64,000 bases of DNA from Planococcus chinensis (lineage in GTDB: Bacteria; Bacillota; Bacilli; Bacillales_A; Planococcaceae), in assembly GCF_020071995.1 (NCBI RefSeq), contig NZ_JABWTK010000001.1, positions 372,001-436,000 of the forward strand, in the 5' to 3' direction. The notes under the pieces were generated by a model that worked only from the letters and a program-made list of their open reading frames with translations, did not search any database and was not told the origin of the DNA. The position numbers and the translations under genes were made by a program. Positions 51,876 through 59,399 of the stretch are shown piece after piece; the first letter of the stretch is position 1; every line of letters begins with the position of its first letter.

Positions 51876-53083
51876 TGGGACAGCGAATTGGCAACGTGGG
51901 CGTTTTGAATTTATTGAATGCGACGGAAGAAAGCACAAGAGAGTATGAAAGAATCGACAATGTGGGAGCGGTTTTGTACCGGGCAGGCAACTCGCACCTG
52001 CTTTCGCTGCTGAATATCGGAAATGTGGGAGCGGCCATTGAATTGCCGGAAGGCTTTGTTTATTATAACGGAACTTTGGAAATGGATGCAGCATATTTCG
52101 ATTCGTTAGAAGGCGATATTAGGCAGCTCATTAACGGCACCGTCATTATCGGCAAAGACGTCCAGCCGGAACAATTGGAGGGCAAGCGGCTGGATTTTAT
52201 TGTCAACGGCGAGATTTATGCGCCTTCTCGCCTGTTGGGGGCGGTTAACCGGATTTTTGCAAAAGGAAGCCGGAAAATAAAGGGCTATGCAGGCGCACCA
52301 CCGCAATTTCTGGAAGGTAATTTTGTTTTAAGCAATGCATTTCTGCAAGCGGCAGAAGAGCCCATGTACCTGGTGATGAACGGAGTCTTCAACATACCGA
52401 AAGAAGTCGACATGGAACTGTTTGATGAAAGTATCCACAACCTTGACGTTAATGGAGTGCTGACTATTCAGGAAGAGCACGAAGCGTACGTATACAAGAA
52501 AATGGCGTCTTTGCCCAACGGGGTAATGATCGTGATTCCAAATGGATACGATGTCCTGAAGAAGAAAGTGAAATTCAATTCCCGCTCAATCCAAAGTTTC
52601 CAGGAAAAAAAGCTGTGGACTAAAAAACCGGTGATTTTTGAAAAAGATATTTCCCGGGAAATGTTTGAAAAAGCAATCGGAAAAATTGATTCCAAATCTT
52701 ATATTGTCTGCAGTGAGGAACTGGAAGACCTCCTGTATGAGCGGCTGGACCGGCTGGAAACGGAAGTGCTTTCTTATGAGCATCACTACGTGTTAATTGA
52801 AGGAGAGCAGGGATGGTCAAATGATCAGTTTTTGTGGATGGATCATCCGGTTAATTTGATTGTGGAAGGCATACTTGTGTTGAAGGATGATGTTACAGAA
52901 GAAGTTTTGCGCACCAAAGTCGCGGCTATTGACTTATTAGGGGAAATACAAGTGACGGACAAAAAAGTAAAAGGAGCCCTGCAGAGCAAATTGCGTGTAA
53001 ATGAAGGGCGGATTGTCGAACAGGGGCAAGCGGAAGAAAAAGTGAGAACGGGATTGCAGAACATTGGAGAACTGGCTCTTTGA
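51875..53083 (+). CDS. Unknown protein with NVG and NG-beta repeats, coupled to the sigma factor
   Basis: The 402-residue soluble protein has no signal peptide or membrane helix. The first 60 residues have three repeats (GNVGVLNLL, DNVGAVLYR, GNVGAAIEL). Then a longer unit recurs: FVYYNGTLEMD, LINGTVIIGKDV, FIVNGEIYAP, LVMNGVFNIP, LDVNGVLTIQ, LIVEGILVLKDD. These (hydrophobic)-x-N-G-x-(hydrophobic) turns suggest a beta-solenoid. I do not recognise the family. The start overlaps the sigma stop by 1 nt with GGAGG 11 nt upstream, so translation is coupled. It could be the anti-sigma or a structural target. Confidence 0.7.
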   Translation: MGQRIGNVGVLNLLNATEESTREYERIDNVGAVLYRAGNSHLLSLLNIGNVGAAIELPEGFVYYNGTLEMDAAYFDSLEGDIRQLINGTVIIGKDVQPEQLEGKRLDFIVNGEIYAPSRLLGAVNRIFAKGSRKIKGYAGAPPQFLEGNFVLSNAFLQAAEEPMYLVMNGVFNIPKEVDMELFDESIHNLDVNGVLTIQEEHEAYVYKKMASLPNGVMIVIPNGYDVLKKKVKFNSRSIQSFQEKKLWTKKPVIFEKDISREMFEKAIGKIDSKSYIVCSEELEDLLYERLDRLETEVLSYEHHYVLIEGEQGWSNDQFLWMDHPVNLIVEGILVLKDDVTEEVLRTKVAAIDLLGEIQVTDKKVKGALQSKLRVNEGRIVEQGQAEEKVRTGLQNIGELAL

Positions 53084-53099
53084 AAAGGAGGGGATTCAA

Positions 53100-53264
53100 A
53101 TGTTCCGAACAGATGAATTTGTAGTGCGCCAAAGAATGAAAGATATCCGGACAGAAATCGAGCGGGACCGGATGCGCAGCCAGTTTAAAAAAACCGGAAA
53201 GCAAAAAGGAACTCCGTTTTGGATTGTGCTTCTGACCTTCCTGCATTTGCACAAATCCAAGTAA
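53100..53264 (+). CDS. Small protein, third gene of the sigma-factor operon
   Basis: The 54-residue protein begins with a charged helix (MFRTDEFVVRQRMKDIRTEI) and ends in a short hydrophobic stretch (TPFWIVLLTFLHLHKSK) that could touch the membrane. A strong AAGGAGGGG lies 6 nt before the ATG and 1-2 nt after the preceding stop. Unknown function; a regulator or membrane tether of the operon is possible. Confidence 0.65.
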   Translation: MFRTDEFVVRQRMKDIRTEIERDRMRSQFKKTGKQKGTPFWIVLLTFLHLHKSK

Positions 53265-53298
53265 AAACGCTGGAACCGTAAAAGGTTCCAGCGTTTTT
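53263..53298 (+). terminator. Bidirectional terminator between the sigma and PII/DUF1538 operons
   Basis: AAAAACGCTGGAACC pairs with GGTTCCAGCGTTTTT, serving both convergent operons. Confidence 0.88.
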
Positions 53299-53999
53299 CA
53301 TTTATGATACCGGTCAAGGGAAGAATGGTTGACGCCGAATACTTTTTCAATATCAATCAAAAACGCGATGCCTTTCCCTGGAGCATAAAGGTCGATGGCG
53401 TTTTGGATGCTGTCGACGATTGCCTCGGTATAGCTCTCCGGTACGAGCGTGAGGACCACGTCTTTTTCCGGTTCTATCGTAAAATTGAAAAATTTGCGCT
53501 GTTCATTGATGCCGGTCCCTCTGCCAGTAAGAATGGTTCCACCTTCTGCGCCAGCTTTTGCAGCAGCGGCCACCACTTTTTCCGAATCTCCGCTGTTCAC
53601 AATGGTTACAATCAGTTGGAAGCGTTCAGGAGACGACTGCATCGTTTGTCCACCTTTCTTGGCTCTAACATAGTTTACACGGTTTGAGAGATGCTGGACA
53701 CCCAGCAATTTGTTCAAGTGCAAAGTGAAGCCGAGGCCATACCCCGGAATGCCGAGCTTCCCTACACGGGAAACAGCTTCGGCGACGGCGTCTTCCAGGC
53801 TGCCGTCGATGGCGATGAATACGACGTCTTTTTCATGGGTTGCCGGCAGGCCAAAAAAAGTCGGCTTTTCGTTGCGGCCAATCCCTTCACCGTAAAGAAT
53901 GGTGGCTCCGTCCGCGCCTGCCTCCTTGGCGGCAGCAATGACAGCCCGGGAATGGCCCCGTTTAACTATGGCGATCATCAGTCTATGATTCAGATTCAT
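53298..53999 (-). CDS. Tandem PII-like signalling protein
   Basis: The 233-residue protein consists of two PII-like domains (about 1-105 and 120-233) each with a beta-alpha-beta fold start (LMIAIVKRGHSRAVIAAAKEAGADGATILYGEG; LIVTIVNSGDSEKVVAAAAKAG...) and a T-loop-like stretch after GRG/GEG. It could bind a nucleotide or metabolite and gate a membrane partner. The ATG at 53999 is 9 nt after GGTGGGG; it overlaps the DUF1538 gene upstream by 17 nt, so the genes form one operon. Fused PII pairs are rare. It is not GlnB/GlnK in the strict sense: no clear Tyr51 uridylylation site. Confidence 0.75.
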   Translation of the reverse strand: MNLNHRLMIAIVKRGHSRAVIAAAKEAGADGATILYGEGIGRNEKPTFFGLPATHEKDVVFIAIDGSLEDAVAEAVSRVGKLGIPGYGLGFTLHLNKLLGVQHLSNRVNYVRAKKGGQTMQSSPERFQLIVTIVNSGDSEKVVAAAAKAGAEGGTILTGRGTGINEQRKFFNFTIEPEKDVVLTLVPESYTEAIVDSIQNAIDLYAPGKGIAFLIDIEKVFGVNHSSLDRYHK

Positions 54000-54726
54000 C
54001 GTTTTCAGCCCCACCTTTTCTTGTGAAAATAAGCCCTAATATCAGCACAGCCAGAATGGGCGTAAGGGCGACGAGAGCAATCAGTCCGAATCCATCCACC
54101 AAAGGATCCCGCCCTTCGGTAACCGAAGCCACGCCAACCGCCATTGCCGAAATAAAAGTTACCGTCATTGGTCCAGTGGAGACGCCTCCGGAATCGAATG
54201 CAATCCCAATAAAGATAGCTTGTGAAAAAAATACGAGAATAAAAGCAAGCAAGTATCCTGGAATGAGAAAGTACCAAAGCGGAATCCCGAAAAGGATGCG
54301 CACCATCGACAAGGCCACGGAAATGCCGACGCCGGTTGAAACGGTATACAGCATCAATTTGGCAGAAATATAGCCCCCTGTCACGCGGTCGACTTCATCG
54401 TTCATGATGCTCACAGCGGGTTCCGCAAAAGTGGCAACAAATCCGAGAACAAAGCCGATTGGGATGATGATCCATTGATAAGGCATTTCTCCGAGCGATT
54501 CACCCATCATTTGGCCAATCGGAAAAAATCCAACATGGACGCCTTGCAAAAAGAAAGCCAGCCCAAAAAATGTCAGGACAAATCCAAGTAGTATTTGAAA
54601 TACCCGTTGCCTGGGCAATTTAAGCATGAAAACCTGAAATAGGGCAAAGAAGATGAAGAGGGGGACGAGTGCCATGCCGACTTCCGTGAGGATGCCCAAA
54701 AAGCCGTCGAATACATGAAGATTCAT
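53983..54726 (-). CDS. DUF1538 membrane protein, second half-type
   Basis: The 247-residue protein has about six to seven helices. Seen: FALFQVFMLKLPRQRV, IIIPIGFVLGFVATFAEPAVSIM and AIFIGIAFDSGGVSTGPMTVTFISA, the DUF1538 landmarks. Its start overlaps the stop of the neighbouring DUF1538 gene by ATGA. The two genes are collinear halves of a protein that elsewhere may be a single two-domain chain (inference). With the PII gene it probably forms a regulated transporter or channel; the substrate is unknown. The EPxxS and DSGGVxTGP motifs may line the substrate path. Confidence 0.78.
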   Translation of the reverse strand: MNLHVFDGFLGILTEVGMALVPLFIFFALFQVFMLKLPRQRVFQILLGFVLTFFGLAFFLQGVHVGFFPIGQMMGESLGEMPYQWIIIPIGFVLGFVATFAEPAVSIMNDEVDRVTGGYISAKLMLYTVSTGVGISVALSMVRILFGIPLWYFLIPGYLLAFILVFFSQAIFIGIAFDSGGVSTGPMTVTFISAMAVGVASVTEGRDPLVDGFGLIALVALTPILAVLILGLIFTRKGGAENDESES

Positions 54727-55418
54727 TTGAAAAGCACCCCCAGAAGCATGATTGCCAGAATAGGGCCGATGGAAGCAAGGCCGATCAATCCAAAGCCTTC
54801 ACTGGAAGAAGCGGAAGGAGTGCGCAAAACGGAAGCGACACCGACGCCGAGAGCCAGTATGAAAGGTACTGCCATCGGTCCGGTCGTTACACCGCCGGCA
54901 TCAAATGAGATGGAGATAAAAGCGTCAGGGACAAAAATGGACAAAGCAAACACCAATACATATCCGCCAATCAGCATGTAATGGATGGGGATGCTAAAAA
55001 TCGTGCGAACCATAGCGGCAGCCACAAAAATAGCCAGGCCGAGCGCTACTGCCATCACCAATATGCCTGAACTGATTGAGCCGGCGGACACTTGGTCGAT
55101 TTGTTTGGCAAGAACCCGGACATCCGGTTCTGCAATGGTCACCGCCAGTCCGAGAAGAAAGCCAGTGCCGATGATCAGCCAGGATTTTTTGGTTTTAGGG
55201 AGCTTCTTGCCGATCATTTCGCCCACTGGCAATAATCCGGCGGTTACTCCGAGAAGAAAAAGGAAAAAACCGATGCTGACAAAGAGGACGCCGATTAAGA
55301 ATTGGAGCAGGGCTTCAAGAGGAAGGCGCATCAACGCGACTTGCAAAATGATGACGACAATGGTGACAGGCAAGATAGCAGCGGCAACTTCCTTGAACGT
55401 ATCTTTGACGTTTTCCAT
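54723..55418 (-). CDS. DUF1538 membrane protein, first half-type
   Basis: The 231-residue protein has about six to seven helices and repeats the same landmarks: LIIGTGFLLGLAVTIAEPDVRVL and AFISISFDAGGVTTGPMAVPFILA. It is the first gene of the PII/DUF1538 operon, with GGAGGAG 6 nt before the ATG. Its partner copy at 53983-54726 is a clear but diverged duplicate, with 'AEPxV' and 'xDxGGVxTGPM' in the same order, consistent with an inverted or paired pseudo-symmetric transporter. Confidence 0.78.
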   Translation of the reverse strand: MENVKDTFKEVAAAILPVTIVVIILQVALMRLPLEALLQFLIGVLFVSIGFFLFLLGVTAGLLPVGEMIGKKLPKTKKSWLIIGTGFLLGLAVTIAEPDVRVLAKQIDQVSAGSISSGILVMAVALGLAIFVAAAMVRTIFSIPIHYMLIGGYVLVFALSIFVPDAFISISFDAGGVTTGPMAVPFILALGVGVASVLRTPSASSSEGFGLIGLASIGPILAIMLLGVLFK

Positions 55419-55485
55419 CTACAACTCCTCCACTGCTTTTTTTCCTGTTATTCCCTTAGCATTTTTAACATAAACGTGACATAGC

Positions 55486-55518
55486 AAAAAAACAGGCTGG
55501 AAATGATTCCAGCCTGTT
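55486..55518 (-). terminator. Terminator downstream of the mrp operon and repeat R
   Basis: AACAGGCTGGAA pairs with TTCCAGCCTGTT; on the minus strand it is followed by seven T. It would stop transcripts from the mrp operon that cross repeat R copy 2. Confidence 0.78.
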
Positions 55519-55558
55519 TTTAGATTGTTGAGAAAGATGTAGAAAAGATCCCCCATTA

Positions 55559-55963
55559 GAATATCGCCGATATTCCGCAAAACAGCTCCGCTAAAAACAT
55601 ATGCTCCTGCATCGCTGTGCTAGCTTCGTCGCAAAGACTTGGGCTCGCAGGCTTCGCCCAATGTCTTTCCTGCGGGCTTGCGCCGAACTAACTCGGCCAG
55701 AGAGCCGAGTGGATTTCGGCACTGCGCTGTCCCGCGGGAGTCTCCGCTGTTTTGCTCCATATCAAGAAAGGGCATGAAACTACGGATTGCTTGATTTTCC
55801 CGCTTCTTTACACGTGACATCTTGTAAAGAAGCGGGAAAATAGAATGAAGCGGAAGGCGGCGACTTCTGCGGGACAGCGAAGCCGTCGAGACCCTGGAGT
55901 CGCAAAGCGACGAAGCGGCTCGGCGCGAGCCCGCGAAAAGCGTCCGCCTGAAGCGGAATGGTT
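55559..55963 (+). repeat. Intergenic repeat element R, copy 2
   Basis: The 577-bp gap between the mrp and DUF1538 operons is filled mostly by this element, which matches copy 1 at 5003-5268 in inverted orientation. Blocks: GATATTCCGCAAAACAGCTCCGCT, GTCTCCGCTG.TTTGCTCCATATC, central hairpin, GAATGAAGCGGAA..CGGCGACT, and GCGAAAAGCGTCCGCCTGAAGC. The central hairpin has a perfect 19-bp stem (55794-55812 with 55823-55841). About 120 bp near 55595-55715 is absent from copy 1 and contains the GCATCGCTGTGCTAGCTTCG word of repeat S. Confidence 0.75.
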
Positions 55964-55995
55964 CTAGACTGTCAGGGTTTCTCGACAGCCTGTTT

Positions 55996-56361
55996 TTATT
56001 GTTCTGTATCTTTTTTATGGATGACTTCTTTTAAGGCATCTTCAGTGGAAATATCAGCAAGCTTAACGTTTGACCGGTAAGCAGCCCGCGTGATCAAATG
56101 CCCTGAAACCGGGGCTGTCAGGAACACGAAAGTGATTCCGAGGAATAAGCGGACGCTGATGAAGTCCTCGGTAGCCCAAAAATAGATGAACGTGCCGCTG
56201 AGGGACAATAGAACCGCGAGCGTCGAACTTTTCGTTGCTGCGTGGGAGCGTGTATAGACATCGGGCAGGCGGAGAATGCCGAAGGCGCTGATCACGGCCA
56301 TAATAGAGCCGAGGAGGATCAGGATAACCCCCACCCATTCAATAATTTCTCTTATGCTCAA
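55996..56361 (-). CDS. mrpG: Mrp Na+/H+ antiporter subunit G
   Basis: The 121-residue subunit has three helices (EIIEWVGVILILLGSIMAVISAFGI..) and the MnhG signature LRLPDVYTRSHAATKSSTLAVLL. TTG at 56361 is chosen: GGAGAGGGGGG lies just upstream, and the longer frame overlaps mrpF too far. It is the last gene of the seven-gene operon. The Mrp complex exchanges cytoplasmic Na+ for protons and gives salt and alkali tolerance. C-terminal tail charged. Confidence 0.9.
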   Translation of the reverse strand: MSIREIIEWVGVILILLGSIMAVISAFGILRLPDVYTRSHAATKSSTLAVLLSLSGTFIYFWATEDFISVRLFLGITFVFLTAPVSGHLITRAAYRSNVKLADISTEDALKEVIHKKDTEQ

Positions 56362-56623
56362 CGATATCCCCCCTCTCCACGAAGCGGGCAAACGCAATGG
56401 TGCTGATAAAAGCAAGAATGCCGACAATCAGGATTACTTCCAAAAAAGCATGCGTGTTCAGTGCCACTGAAAATACTGCCACTCCTGAAATGAGGTTTAC
56501 ACCGATCATATCCAGTGCGACAACACGGTCCGGCATCGACGGGCCCCAGATAATGCGGTAAAGGGCCAGCAAAATGGCCAGGCAGAATAGGGACAGGGAA
56601 ATCGTTAAAATCGTTTCAATCAT
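56339..56623 (-). CDS. mrpF: Mrp Na+/H+ antiporter subunit F
   Basis: The 94-residue subunit has three helices and the MnhF-type segment RIIWGPSMPDRVVALDMIGVNLISGVAVF. Its start overlaps the stop of mrpE by 4 nt (ATGA), its end overlaps mrpG by about 23 nt. It packs next to MrpG and MrpC in known structures. Confidence 0.92.
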   Translation of the reverse strand: MIETILTISLSLFCLAILLALYRIIWGPSMPDRVVALDMIGVNLISGVAVFSVALNTHAFLEVILIVGILAFISTIAFARFVERGDIVEHKRNY

Positions 56624-57105
56624 CCTCTGGTCACCTCCATGATGGCTTTTTCGAATGTCTTGATGGAACGCAGTACCGTGTCTCTCGATTCTTCGACATC
56701 CATGGCATGGATGTAAAAGACTTTTCCGTCCGGGGAAACTTCCATGACGACCGAACCTGGAGTCAAGGTCAATAAAAGCGCAAGCGTCGTTAATTCGTAA
56801 GCGCCTTCCATGCTGTGTTCGTAAGTGAAAATCCCCGGTTTAATATTGAGTTTGGGGCTCAGGATCTGTTTTATGATCAGCAAGCTGGATTGGGCCAGCT
56901 CTGAAATGAATATAAACAATAATCGAATGGTGGAGTAAATTCTAAGCAAATAAAACTTGGCGCCGAAAAAACGGTGCATCATGAACAGGATGCCGATGCC
57001 GATCAAATATCCGCCAATAAAGGTGGACAAGTAAAAGGCATCTTCATCCATCAGCAGAGTCCAGAGGATGGCAATCATAATATTGATCAGAAATTGAGCG
57101 GGCAT
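56620..57105 (-). CDS. mrpE: Mrp Na+/H+ antiporter subunit E
   Basis: The 161-residue subunit has an N-terminal membrane part (MPAQFLINIMIAILWTLLM, FLIGYLIGIGILFMMHRFFG) and a cytoplasmic domain with the MnhE segment LTLTPGSVVMEVSPDGKVFYIHAMD. The ATG at 57105 follows AAAGGA by 10 nt and is preferred over the in-frame TTG at 57111. It follows mrpD after 49 nt and overlaps mrpF. Confidence 0.92.
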   Translation of the reverse strand: MPAQFLINIMIAILWTLLMDEDAFYLSTFIGGYLIGIGILFMMHRFFGAKFYLLRIYSTIRLLFIFISELAQSSLLIIKQILSPKLNIKPGIFTYEHSMEGAYELTTLALLLTLTPGSVVMEVSPDGKVFYIHAMDVEESRDTVLRSIKTFEKAIMEVTRG

Positions 57106-57154
57106 CAGCAAACAGTCCTTTCTCCACTGCGGATTAGTAGCAGAATATCAAGCG

Positions 57155-58642
57155 TCATGGACGGTCACCTTCCAGTACCGCATCCACATAAATGTCGGGA
57201 TTCAGCAAAGTTTCTGCAGCGTTTGTAACGTAGGCAGACAAACCTTCTGTTCCGAGTCCGATTCCAAACGTCAGAAGAACAAGCACCAAACATGGAACTA
57301 AGAAGCGGCTGTTTAAAGGCACCTGATCTTCTTTACCAACGATGGTTTCTCCCCAAAAACTGTTTTTGAAAATGCGGAGCAGTGAATACAGCACAAACAA
57401 GCTGGACAGGAGCGACAATGCCAATAAGATATAGGCGCCGCTTTCAATCGCTCCTTCCGAAACCAGGACTTTCCCAATAAAACCGCTGAGCGGCGGAACG
57501 CCGGCAAGCGACAGCATCGTGATAAAGAAAGACCAGCCGAGCAGCGGGTAGTTTTTCATCAAACCGCTCATCTGATGAAGCTGGGCAGTTCCGGTAAGTG
57601 CAATGACAGTGCCGACCAGCAAGAAGAGCAGCGCTTTTACAACCATGTCATGGATCAGATAATAGATTGCGCCTTCTATTGCATTCGGTGTGGAAATGGC
57701 AAGGCCGACCAGGATAAACCCGACCGCAATAACGACATTGTAAGCGGCGATTTTTCGGATGTCGTTATAAGCGATAGCCCCGATGCTCCCGCCGATCAGC
57801 GTTAAGCCGGCCATGATTCCGATGATGGCATGGGTAATTTCCGGCTGGTGATTGAAAATCAGTGAAAATACCCGGAACAATGCGTAAATGCCGACTTTGG
57901 TCAGCAAAGCGCCGAAAAGGGCGGAAGTCACGGCAGGAGGTGTACTATAAGAACCCGGCAGCCAGAAATAAAGAAGAAGCCCGGCTTTGAGGCTGAAGAC
58001 AATCATGAATACAATACTAATCGTCGTAAGGAGCGGCCCTTGTCCGGCTTCAGCTACGCGAACCGACAAGTGGGCCATATTCAATGTTCCGACGGCTCCG
58101 TAAAGATACGCCAATGCGACCAAAAAGAACCAGGAAGAAACAATGTTGATAACCACGTATTTGATGGCTTCGCGAAGCTGCCTTTTTGCGCCTCCAAGTG
58201 TCAGAAGAACATAAGACGCCAAGAGCATGACTTCGAAGCAAACAAATAAGTTGAACAAGTCGCCGGTCAAGAAAGATCCGTTTACACCGGCAATCAAAAA
58301 CAGTACAGAAGGATAGTAATACATTGTCTGCAGCAATCTGTTCGTGGAAAACAGGGCATACATCAGACAGACAAACGTAACGATGCTAGCCGTCAGCACC
58401 AGCAAAAGCGAAAACGAATCGGCAACAAACGAGATGCCGAAAGGCGGTGCCCATCCACCGAAATCGAGTCGCTGGATGCCGTCGCTTTGCACTTTTTCCA
58501 ATAGATAATAAGAAATGCCGGCCACTGCGGCCATCGTTCCGATGCTGAACCATGCCTGTGTTCGGCCGTAGGAACGCAAGAAAATCAGCAGTATCCCGAC
58601 CATAACGGGAATTAAAACAGGAAGCAATATGATGTTATTCAT
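57155..58642 (-). CDS. mrpD: Mrp Na+/H+ antiporter subunit D
   Basis: The 495-residue antiporter-like subunit, homologous to complex I NuoL/M/N, has 14 predicted helices. The conserved Glu ([10 protein letters not shown]) of helix 5 and Lys ([14 protein letters not shown]) of helix 7 used in proton relay are both present, and [14 protein letters not shown] carries a further relay histidine. Its start overlaps the mrpC stop by 8 nt. Proton translocation is coupled to Na+ exit with MrpA. Confidence 0.94.
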   Translation of the reverse strand: MNNIILLPVLIPVMVGILLIFLRSYGRTQAWFSIGTMAAVAGISYYLLEKVQSDGIQRLDFGGWAPPFGISFVADSFSLLLVLTASIVTFVCLMYALFSTNRLLQTMYYYPSVLFLIAGVNGSFLTGDLFNLFVCFEVMLLASYVLLTLGGAKRQLREAIKYVVINIVSSWFFLVALAYLYGAVGTLNMAHLSVRVAEAGQGPLLTTISIVFMIVFSLKAGLLLYFWLPGSYSTPPAVTSALFGALLTKVGIYALFRVFSLIFNHQPEITHAIIGIMAGLTLIGGSIGAIAYNDIRKIAAYNVVIAVGFILVGLAISTPNAIEGAIYYLIHDMVVKALLFLLVGTVIALTGTAQLHQMSGLMKNYPLLGWSFFITMLSLAGVPPLSGFIGKVLVSEGAIESGAYILLALSLLSSLFVLYSLLRIFKNSFWGETIVGKEDQVPLNSRFLVPCLVLVLLTFGIGLGTEGLSAYVTNAAETLLNPDIYVDAVLEGDRP

Positions 58643-58973
58643 CGTTCACACCTCTCATTTCATCTAGGTCATCTGTGCCGAGTTCTTGATAAGCACGGTA
58701 GGCCAAAACAAGAATGAAAGCTGTAACAGCGAAACTGATGACGATGGCCGTCAAAATCAATGCCTGCGGCAACGCATCAACATAACTTTCTGCTTCTTCG
58801 CCGAGCAACGGGACAGTGCCTTCTTTTAAGCCGCCCATCGCAAGAATCAGCAAGTGCACTGCATGCGACAGGATGGCGGTTCCGAGGATGACGCGAACCA
58901 AACTTTTGGATAAGAGTAGGTAGATGGCAACGGCAGTAAGTATGCCGACCAACAATATGATTATCGTTTCCAT
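58635..58973 (-). CDS. mrpC: Mrp Na+/H+ antiporter subunit C
   Basis: The 112-residue NuoK-like subunit has three helices ([42 protein letters not shown]) and the later [21 protein letters not shown] motif. It lies 3 nt after mrpB and overlaps mrpD. Confidence 0.93.
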   Translation of the reverse strand: METIIILLVGILTAVAIYLLLSKSLVRVILGTAILSHAVHLLILAMGGLKEGTVPLLGEEAESYVDALPQALILTAIVISFAVTAFILVLAYRAYQELGTDDLDEMRGVNDE

Positions 58974-58976
58974 CCG

Positions 58977-59399
58977 CTATTCATCCTCACTTATACTAGT
59001 AATAATATTTACGACTACTCCGATTACCGTCAGAGCCACTCCGGATTCAAAAAGGGTTACGGTAGCCAGTTCAGTCTTTCCGAAAATCGGCAGATCGAAA
59101 TAGCCGAACGTCTGGCTCATAAAAGGCTGGCCGAAAAACATGGGCAGCGCACTGCTTGAAAAGGCGAGCAGCACGCCAAGAGCCGATATTTTCTTGAAAT
59201 CAAACGGAATGGCTTTATTGACGGTCTCCGAGTCGAAAGTCAAAAACATCAGCACGAAAGCCGTAGCCAGAACCAGGCCGCCGATAAATCCACCGCCCGG
59301 CTGATTATGGCCGGAGAGGAAAAGGTAGACGCCGAAAGTTAAAATGATCAGCACGCCTGCTTGGGATACCGTTTTTAATATTACGTCGTTAATCTTCAT
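58977..59399 (-). CDS. mrpB: Mrp Na+/H+ antiporter subunit B
   Basis: The 140-residue subunit has about four helices and the MnhB signature YLFLSGHNQPGGGFIGGLVLA. The ATG at 59399 is behind AAAGGAG; the longer frame is within mrpA. It overlaps the end of mrpA by 11 nt. MrpA C-terminal domain and MrpB are homologous to each other in this region. Confidence 0.93.
   Translation of the reverse strand: MKINDVILKTVSQAGVLIILTFGVYLFLSGHNQPGGGFIGGLVLATAFVLMFLTFDSETVNKAIPFDFKKISALGVLLAFSSSALPMFFGQPFMSQTFGYFDLPIFGKTELATVTLFESGVALTVIGVVVNIITSISEDE

Noticed and set aside
51343-53264. Classical anti-sigma gene after the sigma factor
   Set aside because: The partner has no zinc HxxxCxxC motif and no membrane helix, so it was left as unknown and not called an anti-sigma factor.
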